Assembly (NCBI GenBank): GCA_046520405.1
Contig: JBKGHI010000003.1
Span: 1-64,000 of the forward strand
DNA length: 64,000 nt
Direction of reading: 5' to 3'
Source: Myxococcus sp046520405
GTDB lineage: Bacteria; Myxococcota; Myxococcia; Myxococcales; Myxococcaceae
A program made the position numbers and the translations under genes. Position 1 is the first letter of the stretch. Each line of letters starts with the position of its first letter. A model generated the notes under the pieces. That model ran no database searches. It was not told where the DNA came from and saw only the letters and a program-made list of their open reading frames with translations. This document shows, one piece after another, positions 18,730-26,837 of this stretch.

Positions 18730-21316
18730 CCCGCGCTTCCTTCGACGCCCTCGTCACGCGCCTCGCCGAGTCGCCCACGACGTTCAGCGAGCGTGAGCTG
18801 CTCGAGCCCTCGCACTGGAGCCTCGGCGAGGACGCGCGGCTGCGTGAAGACCTGCGCTTCCGCGAGACGCCCTGGGGCCGCTGGATGCTCGCCGAGGACC
18901 TCGTCGTCAACGACGCGATCTACCGCTGGCTCCACGCCGAGCGGCGCAGTTCGGTCGCACTCGACGCCGCGCTGAAGCGCGCAGGCGAGGTGTTCGGGCG
19001 CCGCTGCGTGTTCTGCGCCGACGACCCACGCTTCGTGCTGCGCCACGACGAGGTCCACCTAGCGGCGAGCGAGCTGTCGCGCCAGCCGGTGGTCGAGGAC
19101 AACGTCGGCGACCTCGAGAAGTACCGAACGCACCTGCCGCTCCACAGCCTGAAGGCAGCGGCCGCCTCGGAGCCCGCAGGCGAGTGGGGGAAGCGCGCGC
19201 AGGACCAGGTGATCGAGACGCTCGGCTGGGTGCGCGTCTCGCTGCCCGGGCGTCGGCTCAACGACCGCATGTTCATCGCGGCCATCGAGGGCCACAGCAT
19301 GGACGACGGCAAGAGCGGCCTCGTCGACGGCGGCTACGCGGTCTTCGAGCTGTGGCCGTCGGGCACCAAGCAGAACCTGAGCGTGCTGGTTCGCGGCGCC
19401 TTCTCAGACCCGGAGACCGGCAACTACGCGGTCAAGAAATACGTGGCCGACCAGCGCGACGAAGAGGGGCGCCACAACAAGGTCTCGCTCGTCTCGTTGA
19501 ACCCGAACAAGGAGCGCTTCCCGAACATCGAGCTGCAGCCCGAGGACGACGACGACATCACCGTTGTGGCCAAGGTGGTGCAGGCGCTCTCGACCGAGGA
19601 CTACGAGCGGCGCCCGAAGGCGAAGCGCCACGTGGGGCGGCGCAACCTCACGGGCGACGAGCAGGCTACGAGGCTCGGTCGGCGGTGGCGTCGTTCTTCG
19701 ACGGCACCGCGCCCGAGGCCGACGACGAGGACACGACCGCGACCGAGAGCACCGGCTGGCAGACGCGGCTCGTGTGCCTCGACGTCGCCGCCGGTGGCCT
19801 GCAGCTCGAAGCGGGTCCGCTCGATGGGTTGCCGAACTTCGTGAAGAAGCTCCGCGTCGTCGGCAGCGAGTGGGATGCTGTCGTGCTGGCGGCAAACGCG
19901 AAGACGCGCCCGACGCGCGCCCCGGTGCGCCCGGGGACGGGGCCCTGGCGCTGGGAAGCCGTGGGCTTCGAGGAGGAGCAGGACCTCGGCGTCGATAGGC
20001 TCGCCCTCGATGCGCTCGCCACGACGACGCCGCTCGTGTTCCGCGTCGACGCCGACGGCGTGGGCCAGCACACCAAGAGCACCACGCTCTCCCTCGGACA
20101 GGCCTACCGCCTGCTGCTCCCGCCGGGCGTCTGCGACGACCTCGGCGTCGCGCTCGATGATGGCTGGCGCATCTGGTCGCTCGACCTGGCGGCGCCCCTT
20201 TCTCCGACGACGCGGCAGCGCCTCACGTCGCTTGGGCTCGATGTCGGCGAAGCCTGGCCGCGCCTCGAATGGGCGCTCGCGCCTGCCGCCGTGTGGCGCA
20301 CGAACGCGCGCGGCGACAGCTACCCCGTGTTCCAGGCCGGCACCGAGCTGCTCGTGAACGTGAGCGGCGTCGCCGTGGATGACGGCGACGAAGCAATGCT
20401 CTTCCTCCACGGTCCTGCTGGCACGGAGCGGCTGCCGCTTTCGGCGAATGGCCTCGTCTCGCTCGGCACGCCCGCAGCGGGCCGCTGGGCCTGCGCGCTG
20501 TTGCACTCGCGCACTAGCGTAGGGGCCACGACCTTGCTCTTCGACGTGGCAGATGGCGCGCTCGACGCGGTCGCTGCAGCGTGCTCGGCGGTCGCGCACA
20601 GCGGGCTCGCCTCGCTCGAAGCGGCGGCGCCGCCCGGCTGGCCCGTGACGCTGCGCTGGCGCGTCGTCGCCGCGTACGAGGAGCTGCTGGCGACCCTCTA
20701 CGGCGACGAAGACGGTACCGTGCCGGTCGATGACGTCGCGTCGATCATCGAAGCACGCGCCGCGCGAACCCGCCTCGCGGACCTCATCGTCGACTTCGGC
20801 GAGCTGGGGCGCCGCGTGCTGCCGCACGACGGCCGCGCGTCGTTGAAGCAGGTGCGCGAGCAGCTCACCGCCCTCTGGCAACAGCGCTCCGGCCTCGTGC
20901 AGAGCCGCAAGGGCGCGTGGCTTCAGCTCAGGAAGCCTTGGTTCGAGCCCGTCACCGAGCTCTTCGGCTACGGCCTCGAGGACGCGCCGCTGCTCGCCGA
21001 TGTCGAGGCCCCGCACGACCTCACCGCGTGGGGGCTTACGGTCGACGAGCGCATGATAGGCAGCATCACGCGCTCGCCCTCGCGCGTCCTCGTGCTCACC
21101 ACGGACATCGACGCAGTGCTGCGCGACCACCGCGCTTGGGTCGACAGCGCGTGCGCGATGGCGAAGGTCCGCGACGCGATCATCACCGACGGCGCCCGCT
21201 GGACGACGCACCGCAAAGGTAGCCAGCAGCTCAAGCAGCAGGTGTGGAGCCTCGATCACGCCATCGGCCTCGGCAGCATCGACGAGATGCTCGGCGACCT
21301 CGCGGAGGGTCTGTGA
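18726..21316 (+). CDS. S24/LexA-like protease-domain protein with duplicated C-terminal module (frameshifted as read)
   Basis: About 862 residues when the frame is restored. Residues ~150-245 look like an S24 (LexA/UmuD/signal-peptidase-type) Ser-Lys protease domain: AAIEGHSMDDGKSGLVDGGY with the candidate nucleophile Ser191, then TGNYAVKKYVAD with candidate general base Lys237. The ~130 residues before it are unassigned and the ~70 after it are a charged beta-rich extension. From about residue 312 comes a ~545-residue module homologous to the C-terminus of the next gene. As sequenced, the frame breaks at about 19682: aligning with the paralogous copy (LGRRVASFFDG) shows one base missing in cggcggtgg. 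The start overlaps mcrC and the stop overlaps the GHKL gene (TGATG at 21314). Substrate of the protease domain is unknown; self-cleavage is possible. Confidence 0.75.
19659..21313 (+). repeat. copy A of a ~1.65-kb intragenic duplication (unknown ~545-aa module)
   Basis: The 3' two thirds of the S24-domain gene encode a module whose protein sequence parallels copy B (24194-25851) throughout: LGRR(V)ASFFDGTAPEADDE, LVCLDVAAGGLQLE, PLDGLPNFVKKLRV, WRTNARGDSYPVF, ALWQQRSGLVQS, GSITRSPSRVLVLTTD. The two are clearly diverged, not a recent perfect duplication. The fold was not recognised. Confidence 0.85.
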
Positions 21317-24300
21317 TGGCGCCTTCGAACTACGCTGCCATCGGTGACGAGAACCGAACGCGCTACGGCACCGACATCGGCCGCATCGGCCCGATGCTGC
21401 TCGCCGACCGCTACGACGACCGCACGCACTTCATCTTCGAGCTGCTCCAGAACGCCGAGGACGCGCTCGGTCGACGCGGCGAAGCGGGCGGACCTCGGAG
21501 CGTCACCTTCACGCTGTCGGCCGGGCGGCTGAAGCTCTCGCACTACGGAAGGCCGTTCGACGAGGCAGACGTTCGCGGCGTCTGCGGCATCGCGCAGAGC
21601 ACGAAGGATCAGCACTCCATCGGCCGCTTCGGCATCGGTTTCAAGTCGGTCTACACGTTCACGGATCGCCCCGCGATTCACTCGGGCGACGAGGACTTCG
21701 CCGTCGAGAACTACGTCCAGCCGAAGGCGGTGGCGCCGTCGGCGCGCGCTGCAGGCGAGACTCAGATCATCCTGCCCCTCAAGGCGGGCGACAGCAGCGC
21801 GGAGCAGGAGATCGCGAACGGCTTCCAGCACCTCGGCCCTGGCGCGCTCCTGTTCCTTCGACACATCGACGAGATCAACTGGAGCATCGAGGGCGGCGCA
21901 TCCGGCGTCTACATGCGGAGCGCCCCGGAAGCTCTCGCCGCCAACGTTCACCGCATCAAGGTGATCGGCCAGGAGACCGGCAAGCCCGAGGTCGACCAGA
22001 ACTGGCTGGTGTTCCACCGCGACGTGTCTTCGACCGCCGGCGAGAAGGTCGGCCGCGTCGAGATTGCCTTCTCGCTCACGCCCAGCAAGGACGAGTCTGG
22101 GCGATGGGCGGTTCAGCCGCTCGCGGCGTCCCATCTCGTGGTCTTCTTCCCCACGGTCGTCGCGACGAACCTTGGCTTCCTCGTGCAGGGGCCGTATCGC
22201 ACGACGCCCAGCCGCGACAACGTTCCGCGCAACGACCCGTGGAACCAACAGCTCGTGCAGGAGACGGCCGACTTGCTGGTGGAGGCCGTTCGCTGGCTCC
22301 GCGACAACGGGATGCTCGACGCCTCGGCGCTGCGTTGCCTCCCGACGGACCGAACCAAGTTCCCCGAGGGCGCGATGTTCACGCCGCTCTTCGAGGCGGT
22401 GCGCAAGGCCTTCTTGGAAGAAGCGCTGCTTCCTCGCTTCGACGGCGGCCACGTCACCGCAGCACAAGGAAGGCTGGCGCGCACGCAGGAGCTGCGAGAG
22501 CTGTTCAGCGCCGCGCAGCTCCAGGAGCTGTTCGACGCCGAAGGCTGCGCGTGGCTCACGGGCGACATCACGCAGGACCGGGCACCCGAGCTTCGCGCGT
22601 ACCTGCTGCGGGAACTCCAAGTTCCAGAGATCACGCCTGACAAGATCGTCGTGAAGCTGGGCAAGGCGTTCCTCGAAGCGCAGCCGGACGACTGGCTGAC
22701 GCGCCTCTACACGTTCTTGGGCGGGCAAAAGGCGATCGCGGGTCTCTTCAGCGTGCTTCCCTTGGTTCGCCTCGACGACGGGTCCCATGTCATCGCGCGC
22801 GAGAACGCCAAGTCGAACGCGTTCCTGCCGAGTAAGATCGAGACCAGCTTCCCGACCGTCCGTCGCGCCGCCTGCGCGACCTCCGAAGCGCGCAGCTTCC
22901 TCATCTCGCTCGGACTCACGGAGCCTGATCCCGTCGACGACGTCGTCTGGAACGTGCTTCCCAGGTACCGGGCGAGCGAAGTCGACGGCGACGGCAAGGC
23001 GTACGCCGCCGACATCGAGCGCATCCGCCTCGCGTTCAACACCGACTCGAAGGCGCAGAGGGAGAAGCTTCTCAAGGAGCTGGGCGAGACCCCGTTCGTG
23101 ATGGTGGTCGATGCCGGTGACGGGAAGGACTACGTGTCCAAGCCCAGCGAGGTCTACGTCGCGACGGACCGGCTGAAGGCGCTGTTCGCAGGCGTCTCTG
23201 GCGTGTTCGTCGTCGACGACAACTACGAGTGCCTTCGCGGCGAAGCTGTCCGTGAGCTGCTCGAGGCTTGCGGAGCGCTGAGGTACCCGCGCCCGGTGCA
23301 CACCCCGAACGCGCTCACGTGGGAGGAGCGCCGGGAGCTCCGACGCCAAACCGGCCAAGAACAACTTGGGCAGTACGAGGATGTGAAGGATTGGGAACTG
23401 CTGGGCTTTGAGGCGCTACTCGCACTGCTGCCGACGCTTTCGCAGGAGCAGCGCGCCGAACGCGCGCGCCTGCTGTGGGAAGCCCTGGGCGACCTCGAGG
23501 AGCGACGCGGGCGTGGCGTGTTCGATGGCTCCTACTCGTGGACGTACTACGGCCAGCGCAAGGCTCCTCCGTTCCCGGCCGCCTTCCTCCGTCGTCTCGC
23601 CAAGACGGCGTGGGTGCCCGATGCCAGCGGCGACCTGGTGCGACCCTCGCTCGTGACCTTCGAGAGCCTCGGATGGAAGCCCAACCCGTTCCTGCTCAGC
23701 AAGATCGCGTTCAAGCCGCCGATTATCGACCAGCTCGCGAAGGAAGCCGGGATCGAGCCCGCAGCGCTCGACCTGCTGCGAAAGCTCGGCATTACCAGCG
23801 TCGCAGACCTGGCCCGCATCGGCATCGCCAACAAGCCTCCGGCCTCACCGCCTGATGAAGCGGCGACCGATGACGATGAAACGGCAGACGACGGCGCGGA
23901 GCTGCAGGCTGTGGATGTCGACGAGGACGCCCGCGATGATGCTGACGACGCTGACCAGGCACTGAGCCCCGACGCTGCGGCTCCCTCGGAGGACAACGAC
24001 GCGCCGGACCTAAGCGTGGCCGACCCTGATGAGCCGACGGAGAACGACACCAACGACGAAAGCTCCGGCGCAGAACCGACCGAGCCGCGCACCAACGGCG
24101 CTCGCGGACCTCGCTCAACCGGCGGCGAGCACTGCCCCAGCGGAGCCGCACGCCCGGGTCAACGCAACATCACCGGCCAAGCAGGCCTCGACGAGCAGGC
24201 GAAGCGCCTCGGGCGTCGCGTGGCGTCGTTCTTCGACGGCACGGCCCCCGACGCCGACGACGAAGAAGCGACCGCAGGTTCCACCGTCGCGTGGCAGACG

Positions 24301-25854
24301 AAACTCGTATGCCTCGACGTCGCTGCGGGCGGTCTCCAGCTCGAGATCGGTCCGCTCGATGGGCTGCCGCCCTTCGTGAAGAAGCTCCGCGTCATCGGCA
24401 ACGAGGACTGGGATGCCTTCGTGCTGGCGACGAACGCGAAGGTGCGCCCGACGCGCGTGTCGGTGCTGCCCGGAACCGGTCCGTGGCGGTGGGTGGCCGT
24501 GGGCTTCGAAGACGAACAAGACCTCGGCCTCGACCAGCTCGCTCTCGGTGCGCTCGACGTCACGACGCCGAGCGTGTTCCGTGTCGACGCAGACGGCGTG
24601 GGCCAGCTCGTCACGAGCACCACCCTCTCTCTCGGGCAGTCCTATCGGCTGCTACTTCCTCCAAACTTCGGTGGAGAGGTCGGTACGCCTCTCGCTGACG
24701 GGTGGAGGGTCTGGTCACTCGACCTGGCGGTGCAGCTCGCGCCGTCGACGGGCGACACGCTGAAGGCCCTCGGCATTGACGTGGGCGAAGCATCGCCACG
24801 CCTCGAGTGGGCCCTGGCCCCCGCTTCAGCGTGGCGCACGAACGCTCGTGGCGACAGCTACCCGGTGTTCGACGAGGGGACGGAGCTGCTCGTAAACGTG
24901 AACGGCGTCGCCCTCGAAGACGGCGACGAGGCCATGCTGTTCCTCCACGGCCCCGCACGCACGGAACGTCTGGCGCTCTCGACGAGCGGGCTGGTCTCCC
25001 TCGGCAAGCCAGCGGCGGGACGGTGGGCCTGCGCGCTGCGGCATTCGCGGACCAAGGTGCAAACCGCAACGTTGGTCTTCGAGGTCGCTCAGAGCGTGAC
25101 CGAGTACGTCAGCGCGGCGTGGACGACGAGCGTGCCGCACGGGTTGGCGTCGCTCGAAGCGACGGCCCCGCCTGGGTGGCCCGTCTCCGTGCGCTGGGGT
25201 GGCCTCGCCGCGCACGAGGAGACGATCGCAACGGTCTACGGCAACGACGACCGGACTGTGTCCTTCGAGGATGTCCATCCGCTCCTCGAGGCCCGTGCCG
25301 CCCGAGTATCCGTTGCTGACCTCGTGGTCGACTTCCGCGAGCTGGGGCGCCGCTTGATCCCTCTCGATGGCCGCGCCTCGCTGGACGAGGTCCGCGCGCA
25401 GCTCACCGCGCTCTGGCAACAGCGCGCCGAGCGCGTGCAGAGCCTCAAGGGCATGTGGTTGCAGCTCATGCCCATGTGGTTCGAGCCGACGACGACGCGC
25501 CTCGGGTATGGCGTCGATTCGCTCGCCATCCCCGACGGCGCAGATGCGCCGCACGGCCTCGCCGCGTGGCTGCTCACCATCGACGAGCGGACGAACGGAA
25601 GCATCACGCGGTCGCCGTCGCGTCTCCTCGTGCTCACGACCGACGTCGACAGCGTGCTGCGCGACATGCGCGAGTGGATCGACAACGCCTGCACGGCCGC
25701 GAGGGTGCGCGACGCGATCGTCACCGACGGCACCCGCTGGGCGACGCACCGCAAGGGCGACCGCCAGCTCCGGCGGCGTGAGTGGTCGTTCGACCACGCA
25801 ATCAATCTCGGCAGCGTGGACGACATGCTGAACGACCTCACGGAGGGTTTGTGA
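21316..25854 (+). CDS. giant GHKL (Hsp90/sacsin-like) ATPase protein with the duplicated C-terminal module
   Basis: A 1512-residue protein. The N-terminus is a GHKL/HATPase_c domain of the sacsin type: ELLQNAEDA (residues 42-50, Bergerat N-box with Asn46) and GRFGIGFKSVY (103-113, G2-like box), with the expected nucleotide-contacting STKDQHSIGRFG region between. Residues ~300-850 are unassigned. A strongly acidic linker (about 850-940, rich in Asp/Glu/Ala) leads to a ~550-residue C-terminal module shared with the previous protein. Start ATG 21316 and the stop both overlap neighbours (TGATG). Sacsin-like GHKL proteins recur in defence islands and may act as ATP-dependent chaperone-like sensors; this role is inferred. 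Confidence 0.85.
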   Translation: MAPSNYAAIGDENRTRYGTDIGRIGPMLLADRYDDRTHFIFELLQNAEDALGRRGEAGGPRSVTFTLSAGRLKLSHYGRPFDEADVRGVCGIAQSTKDQHSIGRFGIGFKSVYTFTDRPAIHSGDEDFAVENYVQPKAVAPSARAAGETQIILPLKAGDSSAEQEIANGFQHLGPGALLFLRHIDEINWSIEGGASGVYMRSAPEALAANVHRIKVIGQETGKPEVDQNWLVFHRDVSSTAGEKVGRVEIAFSLTPSKDESGRWAVQPLAASHLVVFFPTVVATNLGFLVQGPYRTTPSRDNVPRNDPWNQQLVQETADLLVEAVRWLRDNGMLDASALRCLPTDRTKFPEGAMFTPLFEAVRKAFLEEALLPRFDGGHVTAAQGRLARTQELRELFSAAQLQELFDAEGCAWLTGDITQDRAPELRAYLLRELQVPEITPDKIVVKLGKAFLEAQPDDWLTRLYTFLGGQKAIAGLFSVLPLVRLDDGSHVIARENAKSNAFLPSKIETSFPTVRRAACATSEARSFLISLGLTEPDPVDDVVWNVLPRYRASEVDGDGKAYAADIERIRLAFNTDSKAQREKLLKELGETPFVMVVDAGDGKDYVSKPSEVYVATDRLKALFAGVSGVFVVDDNYECLRGEAVRELLEACGALRYPRPVHTPNALTWEERRELRRQTGQEQLGQYEDVKDWELLGFEALLALLPTLSQEQRAERARLLWEALGDLEERRGRGVFDGSYSWTYYGQRKAPPFPAAFLRRLAKTAWVPDASGDLVRPSLVTFESLGWKPNPFLLSKIAFKPPIIDQLAKEAGIEPAALDLLRKLGITSVADLARIGIANKPPASPPDEAATDDDETADDGAELQAVDVDEDARDDADDADQALSPDAAAPSEDNDAPDLSVADPDEPTENDTNDESSGAEPTEPRTNGARGPRSTGGEHCPSGAARPGQRNITGQAGLDEQAKRLGRRVASFFDGTAPDADDEEATAGSTVAWQTKLVCLDVAAGGLQLEIGPLDGLPPFVKKLRVIGNEDWDAFVLATNAKVRPTRVSVLPGTGPWRWVAVGFEDEQDLGLDQLALGALDVTTPSVFRVDADGVGQLVTSTTLSLGQSYRLLLPPNFGGEVGTPLADGWRVWSLDLAVQLAPSTGDTLKALGIDVGEASPRLEWALAPASAWRTNARGDSYPVFDEGTELLVNVNGVALEDGDEAMLFLHGPARTERLALSTSGLVSLGKPAAGRWACALRHSRTKVQTATLVFEVAQSVTEYVSAAWTTSVPHGLASLEATAPPGWPVSVRWGGLAAHEETIATVYGNDDRTVSFEDVHPLLEARAARVSVADLVVDFRELGRRLIPLDGRASLDEVRAQLTALWQQRAERVQSLKGMWLQLMPMWFEPTTTRLGYGVDSLAIPDGADAPHGLAAWLLTIDERTNGSITRSPSRLLVLTTDVDSVLRDMREWIDNACTAARVRDAIVTDGTRWATHRKGDRQLRRREWSFDHAINLGSVDDMLNDLTEGL
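24194..25851 (+). repeat. copy B of the ~1.65-kb intragenic duplication
   Basis: The 3' third of the GHKL gene, homologous to copy A (19659-21313): LGRRVASFFDGTAPDADDE, LVCLDVAAGGLQLE, PLDGLPPFVKKLRV, WRTNARGDSYPVF, ALWQQRAERVQS, GSITRSPSRLLVLTTD. This copy is intact and serves as the internal reference that shows where copy A lost one base. The two proteins end almost alike (LGSIDEMLGDLAEGL and LGSVDDMLNDLTEGL). Confidence 0.85.
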
Positions 25855-26837
25855 TGACGCTCTCGCATGTCACCCGCGAAGAAGCAGTGAAGCGGCTCGC
25901 CCAGGGCCAAGCCGGCGCCCCGGACTCCATCGAAGCGCTCTGCGATCTCGTGCGCGCCGAGGTTCACGCCCGGAAGCACGCGCCGCGCGCGGCGACGCTT
26001 TCGCGCGTCGCGCGACTGCTCGCGCCCGCCATCACCCTCGATGAGCAGCGCCTCGACGAGGTGTGCGACGCGCTTGAGCGCGAGGGTGACGTGATGCTCA
26101 ACCCGGGCGGCATCCTCTACGCAACGCCCACCCGCGTGGTTGCCATCGAGAAGAGCGCGCGTGTCTTCAGCAGCCTGCCGACGCGCGCGCTTGCGAAGGC
26201 GCTCGGTCGAGACATCTCCGCGAAGGGTGCCTCGCGCACGATGACCTCGGTCGACGGGCTCACCGAAGCTGTCGCCAAGGTGAGCGGCGTGATGGTCCCG
26301 CCCGAGGCGTGGGCCGGGCTCGACCGCTCGCCGAACGCCGACGCGGCATTTCTCTCGAAGCTCGACCAGCGGCTCGAGTGGCAGCCGCTCGGCGCGGGCT
26401 CGCTCGAGAAGGACGGGGCGCTCGAATGGCGCGCCTGGCAGGTCACGCCGGAAGGGGCGCGCTGGCGACGCAGCAGCGAGGGCCAACTCTGGTGGGCGCG
26501 CACGCGCTTCGGTGGCCACCATCGCGCGTGGACGGCGAGCGCATCTCCGGCGACGAGCCCGTTCGTCACGCTGAGCCCCGACGACGCGGACCGCGCACGC
26601 TTCGCGCTCTCGCGCAAGATCGAGGCGGCCTCGGTCCTGCGCGTCGAGCGCGCCGGTAAGCGCGTGACGATCGAGCTTCCCGGCTGGCTGCCGCGCCCCG
26701 AGTACCGCTGGCTCTCGCTGCACGCGGTGGCCGTCGCGGAGAGCAAGGGCATGCGTTGGGAGATCTCGACGGACAGCGAAGACCAGATCACGAAGCTCCT
26801 GTCTGAGCGTCTCGGTCTCACCGTGAAGGCCACATGA
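25854..26837 (+). CDS. conserved-operon protein of unknown function
   Basis: A 327-residue protein I do not recognise. ATG 25854 overlaps the GHKL gene stop (TGATG), and its stop overlaps the RelE-UvrD gene (ATGA at 26834). The N-terminal ~100 residues are helical and might contain a winged-helix (LDEVCDALEREGDVMLNPGGILYATP reads like helix-wing, given here in part). The C-terminal half is beta-rich and Trp-rich (LEWRAWQVTPEGARWRR, GQLWWARTRFGGH), with a final ~60-residue alpha/beta part. It could be an adaptor linking the GHKL protein to the helicase; that is inference from position only. Confidence 0.75.
   Translation: MTLSHVTREEAVKRLAQGQAGAPDSIEALCDLVRAEVHARKHAPRAATLSRVARLLAPAITLDEQRLDEVCDALEREGDVMLNPGGILYATPTRVVAIEKSARVFSSLPTRALAKALGRDISAKGASRTMTSVDGLTEAVAKVSGVMVPPEAWAGLDRSPNADAAFLSKLDQRLEWQPLGAGSLEKDGALEWRAWQVTPEGARWRRSSEGQLWWARTRFGGHHRAWTASASPATSPFVTLSPDDADRARFALSRKIEAASVLRVERAGKRVTIELPGWLPRPEYRWLSLHAVAVAESKGMRWEISTDSEDQITKLLSERLGLTVKAT

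Noticed and set aside
19184..19670. Upstream part of the frame that continues the S24 gene after its frame change
   Set aside because: Before about 19680 this frame is Arg/Gly-rich shadow sequence; the protein-like reading is in the frame starting at 18726.
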